Shown: positions 35,804 to 43,262 of the stretch, one piece after another
How positions within the stretch are numbered: the first letter of the stretch is position 1
Layout of the letters: every line of letters starts with the position of its first letter
Assembly: GCA_963740835.1 (NCBI GenBank)
Contig: CAVUFH010000003.1
Span: forward strand, 930,001-994,000
Length of the DNA stretch: 64,000 nucleotides
Direction: 5' to 3'
Source: CAVUFH01 sp963740835
GTDB taxonomy: Bacteria; Actinomycetota; Acidimicrobiia; IMCC26256; PALSA-610
Program-made: the position numbers and the translations under genes
The notes under the pieces: generated by a model
What the model saw: the letters and a program-made list of their open reading frames with translations, nothing else
Told to the model about the DNA's origin: nothing
Database searches by the model: none

Positions 35804-36628
35804 GAGCTCGACGAACCGCGCGCCGCGAACTGGAAGAACTGGGAGTCGCGCGTCCCGGTGCATGTCGCGTCGCGCACGTACGACCTCGATGGGCTCGTCT
35901 CGGGCGCCAAGCAGCTGAGTGACGTCGTCGCGTTCGACGCGCCGCACCTCGGTGATCTGACCGGGCTCGACATCGTGCACCTCCAGTGCCACATCGGGAC
36001 CGACACCCTCTCGCTCGCGCGGCTCGGCGGACGCGTCACCGGCCTCGACTTCTCGCCGGCGGCACTCGATGTCGGGCGCGACATCACGACGCGCGCCGGC
36101 CTCGACGTGACGTTCGTCGAGTCCGAGCTCTACGGCGCGGTCGACGCACTCGGCCCGAACCGCTTTGATCTCGTCTATACCGGCATCGGCGCGTTGTGCT
36201 GGCTGCCCGACATCACGCGTTGGGCCGAGGTCGTCGCCACGCTGCTCCGGCCGGGCGGTCGGTTGTACCTCCGCGAGGGCCATCCGGTGTTGTGGGCGAC
36301 CGAGGAGCTCGGCCCGGGCCGGCTCGAGCTGAAGTACCCGTACTTCGAGCGGCCGGAGGCAGTCCGCTTCGACCAGCCGCTCACCTACACCGACGGCGAC
36401 GCCCTGGCCGAACCCGTCAGTTACGAGTGGAACCACGGCCTCGGCGAGATCGTGCAAGCCGTGCTGGAGGCCGGGCTCACGCTCACCCGTCTCGCCGAGC
36501 ACGACGAGCTCGACTGGCCCGCGTACCCGTGGTTCGAGGAGGCGGGCGACGGCCACTGGCGCATGCCCGGCGACCGCACGCGGGTTCCCCTCGAATACAC
36601 CCTCGAGGCCATCCGCGGTCCGCGCTGA
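35801..36628 (+). CDS. Class I SAM-dependent methyltransferase
   Basis: 275 residues from ATG 35801. SAM motif I is VHLQCHIGTDTLSLARLGG with the following acidic strand end VTGLDFSPAA, and motif IV is FDLVYTGIGALCWLPD. The C-terminal part (YEWNHGLGEIVQAVLEAGLT) is typical of small-molecule methyltransferases. Substrate unknown. It sits between rpsJ and rplC, where S10 operons normally have no foreign gene. An upstream GTG 35753 would translate through the hairpin arm and was not preferred. Confidence 0.85.
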   Translation: MELDEPRAANWKNWESRVPVHVASRTYDLDGLVSGAKQLSDVVAFDAPHLGDLTGLDIVHLQCHIGTDTLSLARLGGRVTGLDFSPAALDVGRDITTRAGLDVTFVESELYGAVDALGPNRFDLVYTGIGALCWLPDITRWAEVVATLLRPGGRLYLREGHPVLWATEELGPGRLELKYPYFERPEAVRFDQPLTYTDGDALAEPVSYEWNHGLGEIVQAVLEAGLTLTRLAEHDELDWPAYPWFEEAGDGHWRMPGDRTRVPLEYTLEAIRGPR

Positions 36629-36661
36629 GCCGTTCCCGGCAGTTCCGCCCGGCGGATTTGC

Positions 36662-36733
36662 CGCGGCGTTCTGCCATCAAAAGCGAATTTCCCGCGCGTG
36701 GCGCGGAGTTCTGCAATCAAAGCCGATGTTCCC
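36662..36733. repeat. Two degenerate 32-bp repeats, period 40
   Basis: Units at 36662-36693 and 36702-36733 share CGCGG-GTTCTGC-ATCAAA and end TTCCC, differing at about 5 positions. They lie in the 380-bp gap between the methyltransferase and rplC. The 40-bp period equals that of the repeat pair at 8958-9027, though the sequences differ. Confidence 0.65.
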
Positions 36734-37008
36734 TCGGATCGATCGCCGGCGGGGCGCCCCGAACGGCCGGGTGGCGGCGGGACGTCATGGTCGCTATCAT
36801 TCTCAGGTTCTCCGGGCGGCGGTTATTCGACCGGAACCGCCCATCTGCAAACCGAGGCCCGTGCAGGCCCTGTCCGCAATTTTCGGCAGGGGACCGCGCG
36901 GCACAACCGAACCAACGCTCCGCTCGGGCCCGGCCACTCGCCGCCCGTGCGGAGCGTTCGCGTGACCGCAAACACGCACCCGCAACCACGCAAGACGAGG
37001 GACATCCG
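36734..37008 (+). promoter_or_regulatory. rplC operon leader with possible -10 and long hairpin
   Basis: CGCTATCAT (TATCAT 36795-36800) is a possible -10 for the main ribosomal operon. Further down, AACGCTCCGC (36914-36923) and GCGGAGCGTT (36949-36958) make a perfect 10-bp stem with an inner CGGGC/GCCCG stem. In E. coli L4 controls its operon through the S10 leader; here the hairpin lies upstream of rplC-rplD, so an analogous role is possible but unproven. Confidence 0.5.
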
Positions 37009-37656
37009 ATGGCGAACAAAGGGATCCTGGGCCGCAAGCTCGGCATGACCCAGGTCTTCGACGCCGACAACCGGATCATTCCGGTGACGGTGGTGGAGGC
37101 CGGGCCGTGTCGCGTGGTCCAGCTCAAGACCCCCGAGCGAGACGGCTACTCCGCGGTGCAGCTGTCGTTCGGCGACACCAAGCCGGCGCGCCTGAACAAG
37201 CCCGAGCTCGGGCACCTGAAGGCGTCGGGTGCCCCCGCGCAGAAGTACCTCGTCGAACTGCGCGTCGACGACCTGTCGAACTTCGAGGTTGGTCAGGTGC
37301 TCAAGGCCGACGTCTTCGCCGCCGGTGAGCGTGTCGACGTCACCGGCATCTCGAAGGGCCACGGCTTCAGCGGCGTCATGAAGCGCCACAACTTCAAGGG
37401 CCAAGGCGCGTCGCACGGCAACCACAAGAAGCACCGCGCACCGGGCTCGATCGGCGCCTGCGCGACGCCTGCACGCGTCTTCAAGGGCGTCCGCATGGCC
37501 GGCCAGATGGGCAGCACGAAGGTCACGACGCTGAACCTCGAGATCGTCGAAGGCGATGCGGAGCGGGGCCTCTTGTTGATCAAGGGCTCGGTGCCGGGCT
37601 CGAACGGCAGCATCGTGTTCGTCCGCAATGCGGTGAAGGCCGGGGTGTCGTCATGA
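37009..37656 (+). CDS. rplC: 50S ribosomal protein L3
   Basis: A 215-residue L3, starting MANKGILGRKLGMTQVFD, with the glutamine-containing signature KGQGASHGNHKKHR reaching into the peptidyl-transferase region. It opens the large co-oriented ribosomal run. It ends in an ATGA overlap with rplD. Confidence 0.97.
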   Translation: MANKGILGRKLGMTQVFDADNRIIPVTVVEAGPCRVVQLKTPERDGYSAVQLSFGDTKPARLNKPELGHLKASGAPAQKYLVELRVDDLSNFEVGQVLKADVFAAGERVDVTGISKGHGFSGVMKRHNFKGQGASHGNHKKHRAPGSIGACATPARVFKGVRMAGQMGSTKVTTLNLEIVEGDAERGLLLIKGSVPGSNGSIVFVRNAVKAGVSS

Positions 37657-38330
37657 CCGCCCTCACGACCAAGACCGCGACGGGCGGCGCCGGTACCAGC
37701 GTCGATCTCCCCGAGGAGATCTTCGGGATCGAGCCGAACGTCGCGGTGATGCACCAAGTGGTCACCGCGCAGCTGGCCGCGAAGCGTGCGGGCACGCACA
37801 GCACGAAGACCCGCGCCGAGGTGTCCGGTGGTGGCGCGAAGCCGTGGCGCCAGAAGGGCACCGGCCGCGCCCGGCAGGGTTCCATCCGTTCGCCGCACTG
37901 GCGTGGTGGCGGTGTGGCCCATGGCCCGAAGCCGCGTGACTATTCGCAGCGGACGCCGAAGAAGATGGTGAAGCTCGCGCTGCGCTCCGCGCTCTCGGAC
38001 CGCGCTGCCGGCAGCAACGTCATCGTCGTCGACGACTGGGGCATCAGCGAGCCGAAGACCAAGTCGGGGCTCGAATTGCTCACCACGCTCGGGCTGCGCA
38101 CGAAGGGCGAGCGTGACTCGCGTGTCCTGCTCGTGCTGCTGCGTACCGAGGAAGCGGTGTGGAAGTCGTTCCGGAACCTCGGCGAGCGGGTGCAGATCAT
38201 CCTCCCGGAAGAACTGAACACCTACGACGTCCTCGTGAACGATTCGATCGTGTTCTCGCAGGCGTCGCTCGAAGCGACCGTCGCCCGTCTCACCGACGGT
38301 GCCGAGGCCGCAGGAGATGATTCCGAATGA
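37653..38330 (+). CDS. rplD: 50S ribosomal protein L4
   Basis: A 225-residue L4. The extended loop GGGAKPWRQKGTGRARQGS lines the exit tunnel, where changes give macrolide resistance. ATGA overlaps at both ends couple it to rplC and rplW. Confidence 0.97.
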   Translation: MTALTTKTATGGAGTSVDLPEEIFGIEPNVAVMHQVVTAQLAAKRAGTHSTKTRAEVSGGGAKPWRQKGTGRARQGSIRSPHWRGGGVAHGPKPRDYSQRTPKKMVKLALRSALSDRAAGSNVIVVDDWGISEPKTKSGLELLTTLGLRTKGERDSRVLLVLLRTEEAVWKSFRNLGERVQIILPEELNTYDVLVNDSIVFSQASLEATVARLTDGAEAAGDDSE

Positions 38331-38626
38331 GCGCGCGTGACCCGCGGGACGTGATCATCAAGCCGGTCGTGTCCGAGAAGTCGTACGCCGCCTACGACGA
38401 GAACGTCTACACGTTCATCGTGGCGCCGGGTGCGAACAAGATCGAGATCCGCAAGGCCGTCGAAGAGCTCTTCGGCAAGAAGGTCGAGAAGGTCCACACC
38501 ATCAATCGCAAGGGCAAGCGCAAGCGCAATCGCCGCACGGGAACGTGGGGCAATCGCGCGACTCAGAAGCGCGCCATCGTCACCCTCGCCCCCGGCGAGG
38601 ATCGCATCGACATCTTCGGGAGCTGA
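38327..38626 (+). CDS. rplW: 50S ribosomal protein L23
   Basis: A 99-residue L23 (DVIIKPVVSEKSYAAYDENV at the start; RKGKRKRNRRTGTWG loop). It forms the docking site for trigger factor and SRP at the tunnel exit. It overlaps rplD by ATGA. Confidence 0.97.
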   Translation: MSARDPRDVIIKPVVSEKSYAAYDENVYTFIVAPGANKIEIRKAVEELFGKKVEKVHTINRKGKRKRNRRTGTWGNRATQKRAIVTLAPGEDRIDIFGS

Positions 38627-38627
38627 C

Positions 38628-38696
38628 ATGGGTGGGATGCGGACACAGCACCGCACGCCGGAGGCCCGGAGTGCGACGGAGCGGGGGGGAGAATAA
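38628..38696 (+). repeat. Diverged leader element before rplB
   Basis: Between rplW and rplB a frame of 22 codons (19 from ATG 38637, beginning MRTQHRTPEARS) ends in TAA 38694-38696 directly against the rplB GTG. The string (M/V)RTQ and the GCC-GGA-GGC mini-hairpin resemble the rpsS and rpmC leaders. GCGGGGGGGAG supplies a strong ribosome binding site. Confidence 0.55.
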
Positions 38697-39533
38697 GTGC
38701 CTATACGAAAGCGCAAGCCCACGAGCCCGGGCCGTCGCTTCCAGTCGTCCTCGGACTTCTCGGAAGTCACGAAGACGAAGCCCGAGAAGACGCTGACGGT
38801 TCCGAAGCCGCGCACCGGCGGCCGCAACGCGCGCGGCAAGATGACCGCGCGCCACAAGGGCGGCGGTCACAAGCAGCGCTACCGCCTCATCGACTTCAAG
38901 CGGAACAAGGACGGCGTGCCCGCGAAGGTCGCGGCGATCGAGTACGACCCCAACCGCAACGCGCGCATCGCGCTGCTGCACTACCTCGACGGCGAGAAGC
39001 GCTACATCCTCGCCCCGAACAACGTGCAGGTCGGCGACATGTTGCAGAGCGGTCAGGGTTCGGAGATCCGCCCCGGCAATGCGCTCCCGCTGCGTTACAT
39101 CCCGGTCGGCACCACCGTGCACAACGTCGAGTTGAAGCCCGGCGCCGGCGGCAAGATGGGCCGTGGTGCAGGTGCGTCCATCCAGTTGATCGCGAAGGAA
39201 GGCGTATTTGCCACGCTGCGGCTGCCGTCCACCGAAATGCGGCGCGTCCCGATCGACTGCCGCGCGACAGTGGGTTCGGTCGGGAACAGCGAAGCCGGCC
39301 TGATCTCGATCGGGAAGGCGGGCCGCAACCGCTGGAAGGGCAAGCGCCCGCACGTGCGTGGCGTCGCCATGAACCCCGTTGACCACCCGTTGGGTGGTGG
39401 AGAAGGCAAGAGCTCCGGCGGCCGGCACCCGGTGTCGCCATGGGGCAAGCCCGAAGGCCGCACGCGCAAGCGGGGCAAGGCCTCCGACAAGTTGATCGTT
39501 CGCCGGCGGCGTACCCGCGGCGCACGGAGGTAG
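38697..39533 (+). CDS. rplB: 50S ribosomal protein L2
   Basis: A 278-residue L2 from GTG 38697. It carries ARHKGGGHKQRYRLIDFKR, and NPVDHPLGGGEGKSSGG with the conserved histidine near the peptidyl-transferase centre, ending in a basic RRRRTRGARR tail. It is required for subunit joining. Confidence 0.97.
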   Translation: MPIRKRKPTSPGRRFQSSSDFSEVTKTKPEKTLTVPKPRTGGRNARGKMTARHKGGGHKQRYRLIDFKRNKDGVPAKVAAIEYDPNRNARIALLHYLDGEKRYILAPNNVQVGDMLQSGQGSEIRPGNALPLRYIPVGTTVHNVELKPGAGGKMGRGAGASIQLIAKEGVFATLRLPSTEMRRVPIDCRATVGSVGNSEAGLISIGKAGRNRWKGKRPHVRGVAMNPVDHPLGGGEGKSSGGRHPVSPWGKPEGRTRKRGKASDKLIVRRRRTRGARR

Positions 39534-39539
39534 TCGGTC

Positions 39540-39659
39540 GTGCGGACGCAGCGATGCCCCGCCCGGACGGCGCGCAGTGAAGGAGCCATCGTGCGGATGG
39601 AACGAAGCCCCGCCCGCGGCGCAGCCGCCCGGACGGCGCGCAGTGAAGGAGCCGTGTAG
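39540..39659 (+). repeat. Tandem leader element before rpsS
   Basis: Two copies in a row: 39540-39590 and 39591-39659, both starting GTGCGGA and sharing CGGACGGCGCGCAGTGAAGG. The second contains ATG 39597, 20 codons (MERSPARGAAARTARSEGAV) and TAG 39657-39659, immediately followed by the rpsS ATG. DNA is conserved with the other leaders, but an indel changes the second half of the peptide. AAGGAG at the end is the rpsS ribosome binding site. Confidence 0.8.
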
Positions 39660-39938
39660 ATGCCGCGCAGTTTGAAGAAGGGCCCGTTCATCGACGAGCA
39701 CCTTCGCGTCAAGATCGAACGCCTCAACGAGGCGGGCGACAAGCGCGTCGTCAAGACGTGGTCGCGTCGATCGACGCTGACGCCGGAGATGGTGGGGCAC
39801 ACGATCGCGGTGCACGACGGCCGCAAGCACGTGCCCGTCTACGTGACCGAGGCAATGGTCGGCCACAAGCTCGGTGAGTTCGCGCCCACCCGTACGTTCC
39901 GGTACCACGCCGGACAAGAGCGATCGAGTCGGCGCTGA
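39660..39938 (+). CDS. rpsS: 30S ribosomal protein S19
   Basis: A 92-residue S19: RSLKKGPFIDEHL at the start and the signature HKLGEFAPTRTF near the end. It contacts S13 in the 30S head. TGATG overlap with rplV. Confidence 0.97.
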   Translation: MPRSLKKGPFIDEHLRVKIERLNEAGDKRVVKTWSRRSTLTPEMVGHTIAVHDGRKHVPVYVTEAMVGHKLGEFAPTRTFRYHAGQERSSRR

Positions 39939-40657
39939 TGGCTCCCACAATCACCGCGCCGAACGCACGCGCCACCGCGCGCTACCAACCCGTCTCGCCG
40001 TACAAGGTCCGGCAGGTGCTCGACCTGGTGCGCGGGCTGGCGGTCGACGATGCCGAGCGCACGCTGCAGCTCTGTGAGAAGGACGCGGCCGACGACGTGT
40101 TGAAGGTGCTCGAGTCCGCGATTGCGAACGCCGAGCACAACTTCCACCTGAGCGCCGAAGAGCTGTACATCGCGATCGCGTTCGCCGACGAAGGCCCGAC
40201 CCGCAAGTGGGGGCAGCCCCGCGCCCGCGGCCGGTACTTCCGGATCCGCAAGCGCACGTCGCACATCACGTTGATCGTCGCCCGCTACGACGAGGACGAG
40301 CTCGACCGGCGGCGCCGGCTCGACGAGTCCTCCGGTCGGGGCGCCGCGGTCGCGCAGCGCCGCCGCGCCGAGCGGGTGCGGCGTTCGCGCCGGCAGCAGG
40401 TCGCCGAAGAGCACGATCACGATCACGATCACGATCACGATCACGACGAGGACCTGGTCGATGATCCGACGTCGCTCGCCGGTGAGATCGAGGAAGCATC
40501 CGAGGGCGGCTACGTCGACGTCGACGACGCCATCGAGGAAGAAGAAGCGGAAGAAGCGGCCGAGGCATCGACCCGCGACGAAGTCGCGGGAGCCGCCGAG
40601 GTCGAAGCCGCCGACGACGAAGCCGCCGACGACGAAGACTCAGAGGACACGAAGTAA
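39938..40657 (+). CDS. rplV: 50S ribosomal protein L22 with long acidic His-Asp tail
   Basis: Residues 1-110 are a normal L22 ending RKRTSHITLIVARYDEDE. About 130 further residues follow: an Arg-rich helix (RAAVAQRRRAERVRRSRRQQ type), then a run of alternating His and Asp (EHDHDHDHDHDHDHDED, DNA near 40411-40449), then an acidic Glu/Ala/Asp tail. Typical L22 is about 115 residues. The tail could bind metal ions or be disordered. The DNA repeat unit GATCAC is likely to vary in copy number between strains. Overlaps rpsC by one base. Confidence 0.95.
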   Translation: MAPTITAPNARATARYQPVSPYKVRQVLDLVRGLAVDDAERTLQLCEKDAADDVLKVLESAIANAEHNFHLSAEELYIAIAFADEGPTRKWGQPRARGRYFRIRKRTSHITLIVARYDEDELDRRRRLDESSGRGAAVAQRRRAERVRRSRRQQVAEEHDHDHDHDHDHDEDLVDDPTSLAGEIEEASEGGYVDVDDAIEEEEAEEAAEASTRDEVAGAAEVEAADDEAADDEDSEDTK

Positions 40658-41583
40658 TGGGTCAAAAAGTCAACCCTTACGGCTTCCGGCTCGGCATCAC
40701 CACCGACTGGAAGTCGCGCTGGATCGCCAGCAAGAAGGAGTACACGGACTTCCTCATCGAGGACTGGAAGATCCGTGACTACCTCCGCAAGCAGCTCGAG
40801 CGGGCGGCCGTGAGCCGCATCGAGATCGAGCGCACGCGCGACCGCCTTCGCATCGACGTGTACACCGCGCGCCCGGGCATCGTCATCGGCCGCCGTGGGG
40901 CCGAGGCCGAGCGCCTGCGCGAAGGTCTGCGCAAGATCACCGGCAATCCCAAGATCCAGTTCAACATCCAAGAGATCAAACAGCCCGAGATCGACGCCAC
41001 CTTGCTCGCGCAAGGCGTTGCCGATCAGCTCGCCGGCCGCGTCTCGTTCCGGCGCGCAATGAAGCGAGCGGTGCAGACGGCGATGAAGGCCGGTGCGCAA
41101 GGCGTGCGCGTGCAATGCGCGGGTCGCCTGGGCGGCGCGGAGATGAGCCGCAAGGAGTGGTACCGCGAAGGTCGGGTGCCGCTGCACACGCTCCGGGCCG
41201 ACGTCGACTACGGGTTGGCCGAAGCGCGAACCACGTTCGGGCGCATCGGCGTCAAGGTCTGGATCTACAAGGGCGAGATCCTCCCGTACAAGAGCGCGGC
41301 CGAGGACAAGATCGCCAAAGAAGCCGCGATGGCGGTCGGCGAGACCGCGGGCCAGGCGCCGGGTCGGCGCGTCGTCAGTGCCGGTGGTGGCCGCCGCAAG
41401 CCGGCCGCTTCCGAGGAAGCGACCCCCGTGGAGGGTGCCCCGGCCGAAGAGGAAGCGCCGGCACGCGAGCTCGTCCACGAAGCGGATCCCGAGCTCGAAC
41501 GTCTCCTCGCGGAGGAAGAAGAGATCGAGCGCCGCATCCAGGAACACCACGAGACCCCGCACTTCCGCGGCAGCGACGACTGA
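40657..41583 (+). CDS. rpsC: 30S ribosomal protein S3 with acidic tail
   Basis: The first about 215 residues are normal S3, with KH motif VIGRRGAEAERLREGLRKI and C-terminal VKVWIYKGEILPYK. A tail of about 90 residues rich in Glu, Ala and Pro follows (ASEEATPVEGAPAEEEAP, then LERLLAEEEEIERRIQEHHE, probably helical). S3 lies at the mRNA entry. TAATG overlap with rplV. L10, L22 and S3 all carry such acidic additions here. Confidence 0.96.
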   Translation: MGQKVNPYGFRLGITTDWKSRWIASKKEYTDFLIEDWKIRDYLRKQLERAAVSRIEIERTRDRLRIDVYTARPGIVIGRRGAEAERLREGLRKITGNPKIQFNIQEIKQPEIDATLLAQGVADQLAGRVSFRRAMKRAVQTAMKAGAQGVRVQCAGRLGGAEMSRKEWYREGRVPLHTLRADVDYGLAEARTTFGRIGVKVWIYKGEILPYKSAAEDKIAKEAAMAVGETAGQAPGRRVVSAGGGRRKPAASEEATPVEGAPAEEEAPARELVHEADPELERLLAEEEEIERRIQEHHETPHFRGSDD

Positions 41584-41594
41584 GGATTTGCACG

Positions 41595-42011
41595 ATGCTG
41601 ATGCCGCGGAAAGTCCGCCACAGGAAACAACAGCGGGGCCGCCTGCAGGGGATGGCCAAGGGTGGAACGAAGCTCGCCTTCGGCGACTTCGGAATCCAGG
41701 CCCTCGAGCCGGGTTGGCTGACCAACCGACAGATCGAAGCCGCACGTATCGCGATGACGCGCTACATCAAGCGCGGCGGCAAAGTCTGGATCAACGTCTT
41801 CCCCGACAAGCCCGTCACCCAGAAGCCCGCGGAGACGCGGATGGGTTCCGGCAAGGGCAACCCGGAGAAGTGGGTCGCGGTCGTGAAGCCGGGGCGGGTG
41901 CTCTTCGAGCTCTCGGGAGTGAACGAGACCGTCGCACGCGAGGCGATGCGGCTCGCGATCCACAAGCTCCCGATCAAGGCCCGCTTCATCATTCGCCAGG
42001 AAGAAGCCTGA
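41595..42011 (+). CDS. rplP: 50S ribosomal protein L16
   Basis: A 138-residue L16 from ATG 41595: PRKVRHRKQQRGRLQGMAKG, GWLTNRQIEAARIAMTRY and RMGSGKGNPEKWVAVV. It helps place A-site tRNA. Longer in-frame readings from inside rpsC are shadows. Confidence 0.97.
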   Translation: MLMPRKVRHRKQQRGRLQGMAKGGTKLAFGDFGIQALEPGWLTNRQIEAARIAMTRYIKRGGKVWINVFPDKPVTQKPAETRMGSGKGNPEKWVAVVKPGRVLFELSGVNETVAREAMRLAIHKLPIKARFIIRQEEA

Positions 42012-42015
42012 TCCC

Positions 42016-42078
42016 GTGCGGATGCAGCGGAGGCCCGCCTGCCGAAGGCCGATCGGCCGTGAGCGGAAGGAGCGATAG
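42016..42078 (+). repeat. Leader element with 20-codon ORF before rpmC
   Basis: GTG 42016 opens exactly 20 codons (VRMQRRPACRRPIGRERKER) ending TAG 42076-42078; rpmC ATG is 2 nt further. DNA aligns with the rpsM leader through GCAGCG-AGGCCCGC-TGCCGAAGGC with a one-base shift, so the peptide differs while the length stays the same. It contains a GGCCGATCGGCC palindrome. Confidence 0.75.
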
Positions 42079-42080
42079 TC

Positions 42081-42299
42081 ATGCGCAGTAGATCCGCAGA
42101 ATTTCGTGAGCTCACCGACGAGGTCTTGGAAGCGCGTCTGATCGAGACCAAAGACGAGCTGTTCAAGATCCGGTTCACACACGCAACCGGGCAGCTGGAC
42201 AAGTACCACCGGATCAGCGAGTTGCGACGCGATGTCGCCCGCATCAGCACCCTGATGCGCGAGCGCGAGATCGCGGCGGCCGAGGCGCAGGAGTCATAG
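42081..42299 (+). CDS. rpmC: 50S ribosomal protein L29
   Basis: A 72-residue two-helix L29 (RELTDEVLEARLIETKDELF, QLDKYHRISELRRDVARI). It sits next to L23 at the tunnel exit. The TAG overlaps the rpsQ GTG by one base. Confidence 0.96.
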   Translation: MRSRSAEFRELTDEVLEARLIETKDELFKIRFTHATGQLDKYHRISELRRDVARISTLMREREIAAAEAQES

Positions 42300-42583
42300 T
42301 GGCCGAAGAGACCGACAACCAGACCGAGAAGCGCGGGAACGCGCGCAAGGTCCGCGACGGCATCGCCGTGTCCACCAAGATGGACAAGACGGTGGTCGTC
42401 GCGGTGACCGACCGCGTGCGCCACCCGCGCTACCGCAAGACCGTGCAGCGTACGAAGCGGTTCTACGCACACGACGAAGCCAACGAAGTGAACGAAGGTG
42501 ACCGCGTCCGCATCGCCGAGACGCGCCCGCACTCGAAGCAGAAGCGCTGGCGGATCGTGGAAGTCCTGGAGCGCGCTCGATGA
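42299..42583 (+). CDS. rpsQ: 30S ribosomal protein S17
   Basis: A 94-residue S17 from GTG 42299: VRDGIAVSTKMDKTVVVAV, HPRYRKTVQRTKRFYAHDE. A short acidic N-terminal lead precedes the domain. ATGA overlap with rplN. Confidence 0.96.
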   Translation: MAEETDNQTEKRGNARKVRDGIAVSTKMDKTVVVAVTDRVRHPRYRKTVQRTKRFYAHDEANEVNEGDRVRIAETRPHSKQKRWRIVEVLERAR

Positions 42584-42948
42584 TCCAACAGGAATCCCGC
42601 CTGCGGGTCGCCGACAACTCGGGCGCGCGCGAGGTGCTGTGCATCAAGGTGCTCGGCGGAACCCGCCGCCGGTACGCCAGCATCGGCGACGTGTTCGTCG
42701 CGACGGTGAAGGACGCCGTGCCGGGCGCGTCGGTGAAGAAGGGTGACGTCGTCAAGTGCGTCGTCGTGCGCACGAAGAAGGAGAAGCGCCGTCCGGACGG
42801 CAGCTACATCCGCTTCGACGAGAACGCCGCAGTACTGATCAACGACCAGATGCAGCCGAGAGGTACGCGCATTTTCGGTCCGGTCGGACGCGAGTTGCGC
42901 GACCGCCGCTTCATGCGGATCGTGTCGCTCGCGCCGGAGGTGTTGTGA
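42580..42948 (+). CDS. rplN: 50S ribosomal protein L14
   Basis: A 122-residue L14: MIQQESRLRVADNSGAREVL and ENAAVLINDQMQPRGTRIFG. It forms an intersubunit bridge and is the docking site of RsfS. The TGATG junction couples it to rplX. Confidence 0.97.
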   Translation: MIQQESRLRVADNSGAREVLCIKVLGGTRRRYASIGDVFVATVKDAVPGASVKKGDVVKCVVVRTKKEKRRPDGSYIRFDENAAVLINDQMQPRGTRIFGPVGRELRDRRFMRIVSLAPEVL

Positions 42949-43262
42949 TGAAGATCCACAAGGGCGACGAGGTCGTCGTGATTGCAGGGAAGGACATCGG
43001 CAAGCGCGGCGAAGTGACGCGCGTGCTACCGGACCGGGAGAGGGTGATCGTCACCAGCTCGCAGCTGATCAACGTGGCCAAGAAGCACCAGAAGCAGACC
43101 CGGGCGACGATGCAAGGCGGCATCATCGACAAGGAGATGCCGATCCACGTCTCGAACGTCGCGTTGATCTGCGGGTCGTGCGGCCCGACGCGTGCCGGCT
43201 ACCGCTTCGCCGCCGACGGCACCAAGGTGCGTGTCTGCAAGAAATGCGAGTCGGACCTCTGA
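42948..43262 (+). CDS. rplX: 50S ribosomal protein L24
   Basis: A 104-residue L24: KIHKGDEVVVIAGKDIGKRG (KOW) and QGGIIDKEMPIHVSNVALIC. The C-terminus has two Cys pairs (CGSC and CKKC), a probable zinc ribbon. It initiates 50S assembly. TGATG overlap with rplE. Confidence 0.96.
   Translation: MKIHKGDEVVVIAGKDIGKRGEVTRVLPDRERVIVTSSQLINVAKKHQKQTRATMQGGIIDKEMPIHVSNVALICGSCGPTRAGYRFAADGTKVRVCKKCESDL

Noticed and set aside
40411..40449. Short GATCAC repeats considered as a CRISPR or regulatory repeat
   Set aside because: Units are 6 bp without spacers and in frame within rplV, where they encode the His-Asp run.
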